Origin: Coptis chinensis
Lineage: Eukaryota; Streptophyta; Magnoliopsida; Ranunculales; Ranunculaceae
DNA: 64,000 nt
Reading direction: 5' to 3'
Assembly (NCBI GenBank): GCA_015680905.1
Contig: CM027377.1
Span: forward strand, 63,013,501 to 63,077,500
Positions 52,009-62,837 of the stretch are shown here, one piece after another (within the stretch, counting starts at the first letter, position 1; every line of letters begins with the position of its first letter). A model generated the notes under the pieces. The model had not been told where the DNA came from and ran no database searches. It saw only the letters and a program-made list of their open reading frames with translations. Both the position numbers and the translations under genes were made by a program.

Positions 52009-54132
52009 TTAAGCACTAACAGCCAGAGATTGAACATTTGACTGCACCCACGATGTTAACTCCTCACGAGTTGCCACAAAAGACCCAGCTTTCTCTTCAC
52101 TCGGCGTAAATGGAGCACCTAGCTTCTTTAAATGGGAATCTAAAGCATTAGCTAATCCTTCAGAAAACTTATGGGTACCAGCACCAGCATGGGCAGAAAA
52201 CAGTTGCGGCAATGGTTCTTCTCGATCCATAACCTTTGATACTGCCCCCATCCATTCCTCAAATGCAGTTTGTGCTGCTCCAACTGACAATGATCGAAGG
52301 TTCAGAGTCCACTCCTTTGCAGTCTTTGAATGTAAACCAGGGTACAGACCATAAACAATTCCACAGTAAAGCAGCTCATGAGCTCTTTCATGAAGATTTC
52401 TTTTCCGGCATATATCAATCAAGCAATTACAGAAAGGTCTCCGCACTTCCAGTGCGACCGCATTCAGTATTTGCTTGAATTCTTCTTTGATTCTTTCCAA
52501 GTGAACATCCTCTTCTCCAAGCAGTTTAACAAATGCAACCAAACTAGGATTAGCCCTCTCTAAGCAACCAAGAATCATCCCAACTTCAACATCATTCTCA
52601 CAAAAAGACACGACAGAGAGTAAACATCCACATAAACGATCATCGGGTTGAACTCCCTTGTCCATAGAAACCCCGTATACCCTCACCACATCCTCTATCC
52701 TCTTGGCTTTTCCCAAACACTGAATCAAACAAGTGCAACCCATTACATTAAGTTTAACACGCAACCTCAACATCTCCTCAAACATCGACACGGCCTTCTC
52801 AACCTTCCCTCCACTACCATAGATATTAAGCATTGCAGTATAACTCCAACTATCAGGCATACATTTACTATCTGACCCTTTCATATCCCCAAACAATTTC
52901 TCAGCTTCTTCTTCCAACCCAAGATCAGCACACATGCTCAACAAAGTATTATACAAAATAAAATCCATCGGCCACCCATTCGATCTCATTCTCTCCCAAA
53001 GACCCAAAGCGTCGCGACCCCATCTCGCCTTACCATAAATCTTAACAAGTGCAGTCAATGTTTTCTCATTCGGCACCACCCCTGCGCCAACCATTTCCTC
53101 AAATAAACTCCTAGCAAGACCAGGCTTTCCAGCCTTCCCCATTGCTTCCAACAATGTATTATAAACAACCAAATTAGGCTCAACCCCAACAGACTTCATT
53201 TCTTGTAAAACATATCTAATACCATCATAATCCCCAGCTTCACCAAACATTTTCCCTAAAACCGAAAAAGCAATAGGGTCAGGTTTCCACCCACTTGCTC
53301 TTCCCTTTTCATACAAACTCAAAACCTCCTCTACTTTCCCTAACATAGCATACACATCTAAAACAGCAGAATATGTTACCTCATCAGGCATTAAACCAGT
53401 CTTATACATTCTCTCGAACCACTCTACCGCCTTATCAAACATATTACACCTCTTAGCACAAGTAATAATCGTCGAATAAGTAATATTATCAAGCTCAATA
53501 TTATTCTCAATCATTTCATTAGCAAGTTTCTCAATAACAACAAACTGTCTACCAAACCTTAAAGACTTCATAACAACATTATAAAATATAGTCTCTACAG
53601 GAAACAAATTCTGGTTCTTCAACCAAGTAAAAAAACAAAGAGTTTTTTGCCATGGTCTTAAACTATTTAAAATCAAAAGTGCATTTTCTCTTGTAGGGGG
53701 GTGTGGGATATCTTCTAAAACAGCTAAAAACTCATTTTCATGACTTGGGTCGCAAGCATTTAACTTTTTAGAAAACATTCTTAAGTCATTAAGCTTAGGA
53801 TTTTGAGTATAAGTATCTTTTTTATGACGATGGAGAGATAAGACTGAACGTTTAGGCTTTGAAGGATTGACCCAAGTTGACTTTGGTTTAGAAAGAAGTG
53901 AAGGTGAGTTGGTGTCAGTTAAAAGTGTTAAAGAAATAGGTTTGAGCTGGTTGGACAGTGAGTCATTGGGTGTGGGGTTTTGTTCTTCTTGGAAATTTGT
54001 TTGAGATGTTTTTGAAGAGAGAATGAGGAGTTTTTTATGTTTGAGAAAAGGTGATGAGAAATGGAAAATGGGTTTGTTTTTGGAGTTGTGAAGGTCGAGA
54101 ATGGATGTGTAAAGTATGGAAGAAGCAGCCAT
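52009..54132 (-). CDS. SOT1: Chloroplast PPR-SMR protein, SOT1/PPR53 type
   Basis: A single exon of 707 aa starts at MAASSILYTSIL (54132); an in-frame ATG at 54273 would add a non-plastid-like leader and is rejected. The Ser-rich N-terminus to about residue 85 looks like a chloroplast transit peptide. TWVNPSKPKRSVLSLHRHKK marks the SOT1 family. P-type PPR repeats fill about 180-540 (YNVVMKSLRFGRQF, ITYSTIITCAKRCN, VTYSAVLDVYAMLG, VVYNTLLEAMGKAG). A C-terminal SMR domain spans about 608-693 (LNLRSLSVGAA, then AGAGTHKFSEGL). SOT1 and maize PPR53 bind plastid 23S rRNA precursor and are needed for 23S-4.5S maturation and plastid translation. Length matches the family (711 aa in Arabidopsis). The SMR motif has Asn611 where LDxR/LDxH is usual. 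Confidence 0.93.
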   Translation of the reverse strand: MAASSILYTSILDLHNSKNKPIFHFSSPFLKHKKLLILSSKTSQTNFQEEQNPTPNDSLSNQLKPISLTLLTDTNSPSLLSKPKSTWVNPSKPKRSVLSLHRHKKDTYTQNPKLNDLRMFSKKLNACDPSHENEFLAVLEDIPHPPTRENALLILNSLRPWQKTLCFFTWLKNQNLFPVETIFYNVVMKSLRFGRQFVVIEKLANEMIENNIELDNITYSTIITCAKRCNMFDKAVEWFERMYKTGLMPDEVTYSAVLDVYAMLGKVEEVLSLYEKGRASGWKPDPIAFSVLGKMFGEAGDYDGIRYVLQEMKSVGVEPNLVVYNTLLEAMGKAGKPGLARSLFEEMVGAGVVPNEKTLTALVKIYGKARWGRDALGLWERMRSNGWPMDFILYNTLLSMCADLGLEEEAEKLFGDMKGSDSKCMPDSWSYTAMLNIYGSGGKVEKAVSMFEEMLRLRVKLNVMGCTCLIQCLGKAKRIEDVVRVYGVSMDKGVQPDDRLCGCLLSVVSFCENDVEVGMILGCLERANPSLVAFVKLLGEEDVHLERIKEEFKQILNAVALEVRRPFCNCLIDICRKRNLHERAHELLYCGIVYGLYPGLHSKTAKEWTLNLRSLSVGAAQTAFEEWMGAVSKVMDREEPLPQLFSAHAGAGTHKFSEGLANALDSHLKKLGAPFTPSEEKAGSFVATREELTSWVQSNVQSLAVSA

Positions 54133-54319
54133 GGAAGGGAGTGTGTTTTGAGGAGTGGGAAAAATAATCTTATCTGGTGTTTTAGTTTGATATTTGCTTT
54201 TATATGCAAAATGCCGCGATACATTGGTAAATATCACGATATATACCCGAACTTGGGCAGAAGAAAAATCCAACTCCCACCCGACTTCAACATTATCAAA
54301 ACCTTGTCAGCCTCCATGA
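54133..54319. promoter_or_regulatory. Short promoter space between SOT1-like gene and LINE
   Basis: Only 187 bp separate the SOT1 start codon from the first LINE endonuclease codon. It must hold the 5' UTR and core promoter of the SOT1-like gene, unless transcription starts inside LINE sequence. No TATA box is convincing. Confidence 0.4.
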
Positions 54320-57300
54320 ATGATAGCATCTTGGAATTGTAGAGGCATTAAAAATAGCTCTACAGTTAATTATATCCAGCAGCAATTCCAACTTCATAAG
54401 TTTGATATATGTTATTTAATAGAAACTAAAGCGAATGAACACGATAGTAAAACGCGTACTCATGCATTACCTTTTCCTCATAAATTTTTTCTTCCTGCAG
54501 TAGGCCTCAGTGGCGGCATTTGGCTTATGTGGAACTCTAACATTATTTTGAAAATTATTTTTGCCTCTCAAAACATTATTCATGCAGAAATGTCTTTTCC
54601 TCACAATCCTTCAATATATTTTTGTCTCTTTCATCGATGCTCCACCAAAACCAAAAGAACGATTTGTTTTATGGAAACACCTTCGACATCAACAACAATT
54701 CATGACGGATGCTTGGCTTTTGATAGGGGACTTTAATGAACTTTTACATCCATGGGAAAAATTTGGCAAACCTTATCACCATTCAAAATCTTCAAATGAG
54801 TTTGCAAATTTAGTGTATGATGCCAACATCCATGACATTGGTTTTTCTGGAGTCACTTACACTTGGTCTAACAATCAAAACCTCCTCTGTTTAATAAAAG
54901 AGCGGCTAGATAAATCCTTTTTAAATGACCTTGCTTTTCAATCTTTTCCAAATGCTACTTTTTTTCACCTTTCCAATCATTCATTCTGATCATAGTATGA
55001 TCCTTTTGACTCAAATCCAAAGCAAGCTAGCTAAAACACGGAAATCCTTTTATTTTCAGAGTGCCTGGACACAGGATCCTTCCTACAAAGAAATCGTTCA
55101 ACAAAACTGGTCTCCTATAACTCAGGCCTCCACTTTTCTTGCTAACCTGAATTATGAAAAGAGTGGAGTGCTAAAATGGAATAAATCTCACTTTAACAAA
55201 AGTCATTTCGAAATACAACATCTTTTACAAATCTTAAGTCAAATTCAGTTAACTAATCCCTCATATATATAATACAATTGCTCTGGAAAATGAGATCAAA
55301 CACAAGATCAGTGAGATTAACCTTAAACAGGAAACCTACTGGCGTGATAAATCCAGGTTTTTAATGCTCTCTTTGGGTGATAATAACACAAATTTTTTTC
55401 ATAATGTAGCCAATGGTAGGAGAAATCAAAATAAAAATCCTTTTGTTAAAAAATGAAAACGATATTTGGTTGAATAACAGGCAAGACATTGGTGCTCATA
55501 TTGTTGACTTTTATCAAAAGCTTTTTACCTCCTCTACTCCATCCATCCCTGACCATATTCCCTATATAGAAAGTATGATTACAGAACTAGATAATGACCT
55601 ATTAACCACTATCACTTTATCCGAGATACATGCTGCTCTCTTTGCTATGGTGACCTAGGTAAGACTCCTGACCCTGATGGATTTACTCCATTATTCTATC
55701 AAGATAACTGGGATTTGCTTAAAAATGATTTACTACATGTTATACATGATTTTTTCACTAATAATAATTTTTTACAATCTTTTAACCATACAAATATTAC
55801 TCTTATCCCTAAGATACCTCATCCTAATAAAGTTAGTTCCTATTGACCTATTAGTCTATGTAATATTGTTTATAGAATCATATCTAAAATTCTAGCTAAT
55901 ATGCTTAATCCCTTTCTAGGAAAGCTAATTTCTCCTATGCAGTCTGCTTTTGTTAAGCAGAGGCATATTTCAGATAATACTATCATCCTGCATGAGATTC
56001 TTCACAAACTCAAAAGGAAAAAAGGTATTCATGGTTGTATGGCCCTAAAATTAGATATGCATAAAGTGTTTGATCAACTTGAGTGGCCTTTTATTTTGAA
56101 GATGGTCGAGCAATTTGGGTTTTGTCGAAAATGGATTAGTTGGATTACAACTTGTTTAACCTCTACTTCCTTCTCTATAAACCTTAATGGTTTCTCTTTT
56201 GGTAAATTTACTGCGTCTAGAGGTCTTAGACAAGGGGATCCTTATATCCCCTTTCATCTTCATTTTATGTTATGAGTTTTTATCTAGGAAGATTTCCTCT
56301 CTGTTAACTTCGAAGCATATTCATGATATTCATATTTCTTGATCAGTAGTGCCAGTTACTCACCTTATGTTTGCTGATGATTGTTTTATTTTTATGCGAG
56401 CTAATATTGACGAAACACATCAATTTTTAACTAGTTTAACCCAATATTGTGCTATGTTTGGTCAATTTGTCAATTTTAGTAAATCTTCCTTGATTTTTAG
56501 TCATAACTTGCATCATAAACATAAAAAAATTATCTCTAAGATTTTCAAAATACCTTTAGCTAATACTAGTAATTCTTATTTAGGTATTGACTTTAACCCG
56601 GTGAAGCCTAATCATATTAGTACCTCTCGCATTATGAAAAATGTGCTCTCTTGTATTAACAACAGGAATAACAAGTTTTTGTCTATGGCTGGTCGGAGTA
56701 CTCTCATTAAAAGTGTAGTATCTGCTCTCCCTATTTATTCTATGCAAACTACTTTGTTTCCTAAAGCTTTTTGCCATTCTTTAGACATGATAAATGCTAA
56801 TTTCTGGTGGGGGCATAATGAGCATGGTAGTCATAAGCTGCATCTGTTAAATTGGGCTGCATGTTGTCATAAGAAAAGCTTGGGTGGTGTCAGATTCAAG
56901 CATTCCAGGTTTCAAAATAAAGCTCTTATAGCTAAGTTATGTTGGAACCTCTTGACAGAGCCTAAGTTATTCTGGGTCAAGCTTATTAAGGCTAAATATT
57001 TTTGTCATGTTCATTTCTTGCATGCGAAAAAGAGTAGTTCTGCTTCTAAGTGGTGGAAGAACATTATCAAGGTAAGAAATGATATTTCTCACCTTCATTG
57101 TTGGAGAATAACTGATGGTAATAATATTAGCATTTGGGATGATAATTAGATCCCTTATTTTCCTTTTAAGAAGCCTTTTGGACCTCAACCCAACCCTCTG
57201 ACCTCTGTTAGATATGTTTCTGAGGTGATTGATAATGTTTCTCATTCTTGGAATACTAATTTGTTAGATACGATTTTCACTAAAGCTATTGTGGATGAGA

Positions 57301-58286
57301 TTTTACAAACCAAGTTATTTCCTTTGGATTTAGACCAGAAAATATTTTGGCATTTAGAAAAAAATGGTGTATTCACTGTCAAATCAGTTTACAGTTGGTT
57401 TTTGAGTCAATCTCAGGATTTTAGTCCTATCAGGTCTATGGTATCTGTTAAATCTATGTGGAGTCATGTTTGGAATATTAATACCCCCCATCGTATTAAG
57501 CTCTTCATGTGGAAGCTGCTTAATGGTATTTTGCCTACTAGGAAGTTGTTATTTGATAGGCATGTATGTTATGTTTCCATCTGCCCTCGTTGTCAGTCTG
57601 TGTGTGAGAGTATAGAGCATGCTATTTTTAGCTGCCCTAGTCTTGATAAGATTTGGTTTGCTTCCCCCCTTGCCATGCGTTTCCAAATTTGGCCTCCAAA
57701 CTTTACTGTCTCTGATGTGGTTAGAAAAGTTATCTCCAATGGTAACTCAAAAGATAACATTACTCCTAATTTATCTATCCTAGCATCTATTGCATACATG
57801 ATTTGGTTAGATAGAATTTTTTTGGTTTTTTATCCTCATTATAAGGCCATTTCTCATACTCAGGTGCTTGAACAAGCACGTAAGAGTATTATTCCTAATA
57901 CTCCTCCTATTGTTTTGAAGTATCTGATTCCAGAAGTGCATGTTTCAGAGCTTTTTATGCTTGCTTGTGATGGCAGTTTTGACCACATATATTTGCAAGC
58001 TGGTGTTGACTATACAATGAATAGATGGAATTCTGATATTTGCTATGCAGGAAGCAAGCACGTCGTAGCAGGATCAGCCAAAGAGGCAGAGCTGCAAGCA
58101 GTAAAAACCGGATTGGTACAAGTCCGTCAGCTAAGTGTTAGCAAAGTGGTAGTCTGTTCCGATAATAAGAGCATAGTCCAAGAACTGAATGGAGAATCTG
58201 CAGCTGTTTCTTGGTCTTCTGTAGGAATTTTGCATGAGATTTATCATCTCAAAACTAGTTTCAGTTTCTTTAAAATTGTCTTTTAA
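54320..58286 (+). pseudogene. LINE ORF2: endonuclease, RT, zf-RVT, RNase H
   Basis: Blocks in order: APE-type endonuclease (WNCRG, LSGGIWLMWN, DAWLLIGDFNELLHPWEK, GFSGVTYTWSNNQ), the RT domain (LILIKLVPIDLLVYVILFIE shadow, ALKLDMHKVFDQLEWPFI, RGLRQGDP, MFADDCFIFM), the zf-RVT domain (CPRCQSVCESIEHAIFSCPS) and a C-terminal RNase H (LACDGSFD, SAKEAELQAVKTGL, VVVCSDNKSIVQEL). The ADD catalytic pair and the RNase H residues D, E, D are present. At least four frameshifts (near 54650, 54960, 55280-55410, 55660-55900) and stops (56275, 57149) inactivate it. The 3' half (56349-58286) is the best preserved. The RNase H type is that of the plant L1 lineage. Confidence 0.88.
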
Positions 58287-58480
58287 CCTAGAGAGCTGAT
58301 CAAACATGCCCATCTTATGGCAACATCAGCGTCGTCTAATCTGTCGCTAGTATGTAACAGCCAAGTTTCTACGGCAGTGAAACTTGGTTTCTATGATGTC
58401 CAGTCATGTTTGTACGAACTTTTTGCTATTGGTTAATGGAATGGAAGGTTTGTGCAAAAAAAAAAAAAAAAAAAAAAAAA
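54320..58480 (+). mobile_element. L1-type LINE, ORF2 region with poly-A tail
   Basis: The element begins at the ORF2 endonuclease (MIASWNCRGIKNSSTV) and ends with 25 A at 58456-58480. No ORF1 is present, so it is 5'-truncated or ORF1 is lost. No target duplication was recognised next to the tail (GAGCATTCTCG) or the left border. Confidence 0.85.
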
Positions 58481-60639
58481 GAGCATTCTCGTAATTTAGA
58501 CTTTTGTCATTTGATCATGTATATGGAACAAATTACACATTAAAAAATAAAAATTCAAAACTCCAACTATATTGAAAATTCATTTCCCCATCTCAATTCA
58601 CACACCCATAGTTTAACGTAACAATAAAATATAAGCAACTCCATATTTTTTGGCCTTTGTACTTCCAACATGGAAACGACTAAAACATTCATGTATTTGT
58701 TATGTCTTTTCAAACACCAAGAATTTGTGTTAGATAACTCCTGATTTCTAAACATATTAGTCAGGATCTATCTCACAATCATCATTCCTAGCAAACCTCA
58801 AAGACCCGGACTTCACCCAAAGACTTATAAACTTGTAATTATTAAAAGAAACAAATAAGAAAAATGAATTAAAACCAAACCTCAACAATAAGCATAGCAA
58901 GAGCCATATTTCTAAGAGTGATTTCCATTCTAATAAGCACTAATAGGCTAAAAGCATCAAAATCAGCTTAAAGATGATGCTTTCATAATAGAAGCACATA
59001 AACATAATTACCTCCCAAAAATAGGCTTTAATCTTGTGATCTAGCTGATATTACTATGGATGACACCTTGCCCCTGTTGCACAAAAAAAGCTGTAAACTG
59101 AAAATTCATTATATAAATTAAATTAAGGCTAAATCAGTAAAACAAAAGAAAAGAAATACAAAACCAAACAATAAGACCCTTGCATCAGCCGGAATATTGA
59201 TTCCTAATCCTAATCGCTCTCACACCGGGTTTATACACAATTCGAAAGGTTTGTAGGTTTTCACAATTAACAAGACTCCTAATTATATCCTAACCACACA
59301 TTGTGATGATCAAGGCATTATAACACGTCCAGAACCTTAGCAAATAACACCATTGCCAAATAAAAAATACGCCAATTGTCAAACGGAAATATTTAAATAC
59401 ACTTATGGTTGAAGACTTGTACTTGTCAAATCAACTTGTTCATATAGTTATGTCAATCGATTGCCTTACGGCCAATTCAATCCATCTAAGAAAGAAACTG
59501 TCACAAAAGATTAAAACAGACACTCATGCTATTAGACCATTCAAAAGAGATAAATTTGTAGCATATAAAAAATTTGATATTATAAAGTAATAAAGTAGAT
59601 CATACGGATCGAAAGTTCTTACAAACCACTTTTATTGAAAATGCATCCAATAAAAAAACATAAATTACTTAAATAGAGTGATCGGTCATAAATTCAAAAA
59701 ACAAAAACATAAAATGAAAAAAAAAAAAAAAAAAAAAAAAAAACATTAGAACAAGGACGGGGTTTCTAGTTTATTACCTATGGATTCCCATATGGTCATA
59801 AGAAGAGGAGCAATGTAATCAGAATCAATCCCAAGTTTATTGGCATTTGCTTCTTCACTAGGTTTAGACCTCATTTGGGTAATAAGCTAAAAAGCCTGGA
59901 AGGAGAAACTTATTTTAGACTACGTGGCGAGTTCTAATAGCTGGATAGAAAGTTTGAGTTCTGCTCAAACTCCTTCCCTACAGACTTTTTTGAAAATTTG
60001 ATTCTTGCTTTTAGATAAGTCGTTGGATATAGCTTCCCGTTAAGAGTTTCTCCTAAAGACAAAATCCCATATTAGTCCGGTTACATTCTAGTTTTGCTAA
60101 AATGAATAGTAAAGGGTAGTCACCGCAATTGGAACTTTTTCACCAGGTTAATCCGGTTTTGACCTTCAAAATGTGTGGTGAAAATCATGCGCATACGAAA
60201 TTTGGGCACCCTAGACGACCCCATATCAATGGGGTAGGTCGTCAATCACTCAATCCTGGTTAGGATTTGCTAGGAAATCTATACAACTGAAAAGAATAAG
60301 AAATTTTTTGATGATTCAAAAAAAAAAAACATATACACTTGTTAGCATATACATACGTGAAAGAGAAAAAATTCTGCATCTGTAAATGTGCAAAACTTGT
60401 TTACACTAAATTCAATATAACTAACAAGAAATTGGGCTGAATTTCAATTCAAAACAACTGTAGAGGACAATGTTTTGTGATAATCACTATCAGACCCATT
60501 TCCCACGTCAAAACAACTCACAGACCCAGTTTTTCTATTTTAATAACCCTCAAGGACAAATTAAGTTGGCCCAGTCCATTATAATTTTATTAAATACCTC
60601 TTTTACCCTTTTGTGTGTTAAGCTATAAATCGAAGATGT
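58481..60639. other. Stretch without a recognisable gene
   Basis: AT-rich, with a pure A run at 59717-59743 and no supported coding frame. The part near 60470-60600 (GACCCATTTCCCACGTCAAAA and following) may be the outer end of the Mutator-like element that carries the next gene; its partner end would lie right of the window. Confidence 0.45.
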
Positions 60640-61489
60640 TTTCAAAATTAGAAATAAACAACGCGCTCTGATTTCAATCGATTACTTCTTCTCCCTCAAT
60701 TGAAAATCGAGTGGGTTCCTCAATTGAAGGTTTCAATCTATAACTTCTTCTTCTTGCCGTCTAAAAAGGTTCTTATTTAAACTTTGTATTTATAATCTAT
60801 AGTATTTTGAAATCTTCATTTGATTTTGTTTTGAAATCATCTATTGTTTATAGCAATGATATTATGTGGTGTAATGATGTCTAAAAATGTTAGTTTTTAT
60901 ATCATGTTTAGTTTTTTAGATTAGATCCATGATATTGAGATATAATTTGTTTATAGCAATGATATAGTTTTAATATCATGTTTGTTTTGAAAACGCTGTT
61001 TTATGTACTTTTCTTAATTGAATTTTAGGTTTTGATTTTGATTTTTGCTATAAACAATTATTGTTCATATGTATTTGTTGTATGAACAATGATTGTTCAT
61101 ACACAAATAGCTATGAACAACCAATGTTTATAGTAGTTGTAAATACATTTGACGATAATTTTTTTCTTAATTGAACTTTAGGTTTTGATTTTACTTTTTT
61201 GTTATGAACAATTATTGTTCATACGTATTTGTTGTATGAACAATCAGTGTTCATACACAAAGAACTATGAACAACCAATGTTCATAGTAGTTTTAAATAC
61301 ATTTGACGATGATTTTTTTCTTAATTAAACTTTAGGTTTTGATTTTGTTTTTTGCTATGAACAATTACGTATTTGTTGTATGAACAATACCCAAACAGCT
61401 ATGAACAACCAATGTTCATAGTACAACCAATGTTCATAGTAGTTGTAAATTCATTTGATGATGTATTTTATTATGATTTTGTAGTTTAT
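60640..61489 (+). other. Leader and 5' UTR intron of the Mutator-like transposase
   Basis: A pyrimidine-rich leader (CTTCTTCTCCCTCAATTG) is followed by a possible donor (AAAAAG/GTTCTT near 60768) and an acceptor just before the ATG (GATTTTGTAG at about 61484). The second half is a tandem array (61014-61475). This assignment is inferred. Confidence 0.4.
61014..61475. repeat. Three-copy tandem repeat of about 154 bp, rich in TGTTCAT/ATGAACA
   Basis: Copies open at 61014, 61167 and 61321 with TTAATTGAACTTTAGGTTTT (or a close variant). Each contains several of ATGAACAATTATTGTTCAT and CTATGAACAACCAATGTTCAT. The cores ATGAACA and TGTTCAT are inverted copies of one another and can pair. The third copy has an internal repeat (ACAACCAATGTTCATAGT twice). 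Confidence 0.88.
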
Positions 61490-62558
61490 ATGGATCATAG
61501 TGTGATTGGAGTTTTTTGTTACAATGGTGGTAGTCTTTCCATTCGTATTGGGTTGGATTCTTCTATTGGTGGTGTTGCACAAGAGTTACATGAAAAATGG
61601 CCTGAGTTGGGATTAAAATGCTATAATATATGTTTCAACCGTGACGAGAAAGATAACCTGATTGAATCTGATGGGGAGTTGTATTCTTTGGCTTGTTACT
61701 GTTTTGCAAAGAAGATTGCAATTGTTGAGACCAGAGTGGTTGTTTGTGTCACTTCGTTGATTACCTCTAGTGGTTCTATTTCTACAAGTTCATCAAGTTC
61801 ATCAAGTTCTTCAGTTAGTGGTGGTGGTGGTGGTGTGGTTGTTGTTCGTAAACCTTTCAAGTCTGATTTTTGGGCAAGAAACTTTGATGGTGGTGTTGGA
61901 CAGCGATTTGCTTTAGGTGCGCCTGAGTTTCGCTGTAAATTGATAGAGTATTCGATTGTCAGTGGTTACAAATATGAATTAATCAAGAATGATGAGTTTA
62001 GAGTGACCGTGGTTTGTGAGAATAAGAAGGAGGGAAACTGTGAATGGTGTATACACTCTTGCGATACATATGGAAGTTTCAAAATTAAGAAGATTAATCT
62101 CACACACACTTGTGGTTTTGCATTTAAAGACTACAACCATCCTCCTCTCACTTCTTATCTTGTAATGACTCATATTTTGGATTTTGCTAGAGATAAACCA
62201 TCTTTGTCATTGGGAGATATTACTTCTTTTCATAGTCGTGAGTATGGGCTTAAGATTTCTAAACATATGAGTTATGTGGGTAAGAAGTTGGCATTAACAG
62301 AGTTGTATGGTGATGTTGTTTTATCCTATAATGAACTTTTGTGGAATACGAAGGAGTTTAAGCGAAGAGATCCTGGGAATTGTGTTGATCTTCAGGTGAA
62401 TGAAGAGAGTGGGAAGTTTGAGAGGGTGTTTGTTGCTTTTGAATCGAGTATTAATGGTTTTAAATACTGTCGAGCAATGGTGTATTTAGATGGAACTTTC
62501 TTGAGATCAGAGTATAAAGGGTGCTTGTTGGCTGCTACTGTCAAAAATGGAGATCAAG
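61490..62558 (+). pseudogene. MURA-type Mutator-like transposase, exon 1
   Basis: It starts at MDHSVIGVFCYNGGSLSIRI (61490), after a plausible acceptor. The N-terminal domain is the MuDR N-terminal type (EKWPELGLKCYNICFNRDEK). A Ser/Gly/Val linker (STSSSSSSSSSVSGGGGGVV) follows, then the DBD-like zinc domain (FRVTVVCENKKEGNCEWCIH...HTCGF). The start of the MULE transposase core contains the first catalytic Asp (MVYLDGTFLRSEYKG, codon 62489-62491). The exon ends GDQ-G at donor G/GTGTTC (phase 1). By family knowledge the protein binds the terminal inverted repeats and cuts with a DDE mechanism. Exon 1 itself is intact; defects lie in exon 2. Confidence 0.85.
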
Positions 62559-62837
62559 GTGTTCCTTTATTTTTACTTTCATGTTTTATTTTTGAACATG
62601 TATTATTGTTCATATCTACTAAGAGGTATGAACAGTGAGTGTTCATATCTATTTTGGGTATGAACACTCATTGTTTATATCTATTTTGGGTATGAACACT
62701 CATTGTTCATGTTTGTTGTGGGTTCATATCTATTGTGGGTATGAACACTCATTGGTCATATCTATTTTGGGTATGAACACTCATTGTTCATAACTTTTCA
62801 GTTTTCTCATATTTGGTTATTTTTTGTGGTTTTGTAG
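62559..62837 (+). other. Intron of the MURA-type gene, with minisatellite
   Basis: 279 bp, GTGTTC donor and TTTTGTAG acceptor, joining GDQ-G to LFPLAVSV in frame. Much of it is four to five units of about 32 bp, TATCTATTTTGGGTATGAAC plus ACTCATTGTTCA. These carry the same ATGAACA/TGTTCAT words as the leader repeats. Confidence 0.85.

Noticed and set aside
54133-54273. Longer SOT1-like start at 54273
   Set aside because: The added 47 residues do not resemble the family, while MAASS at 54132 gives a normal transit peptide and family length.
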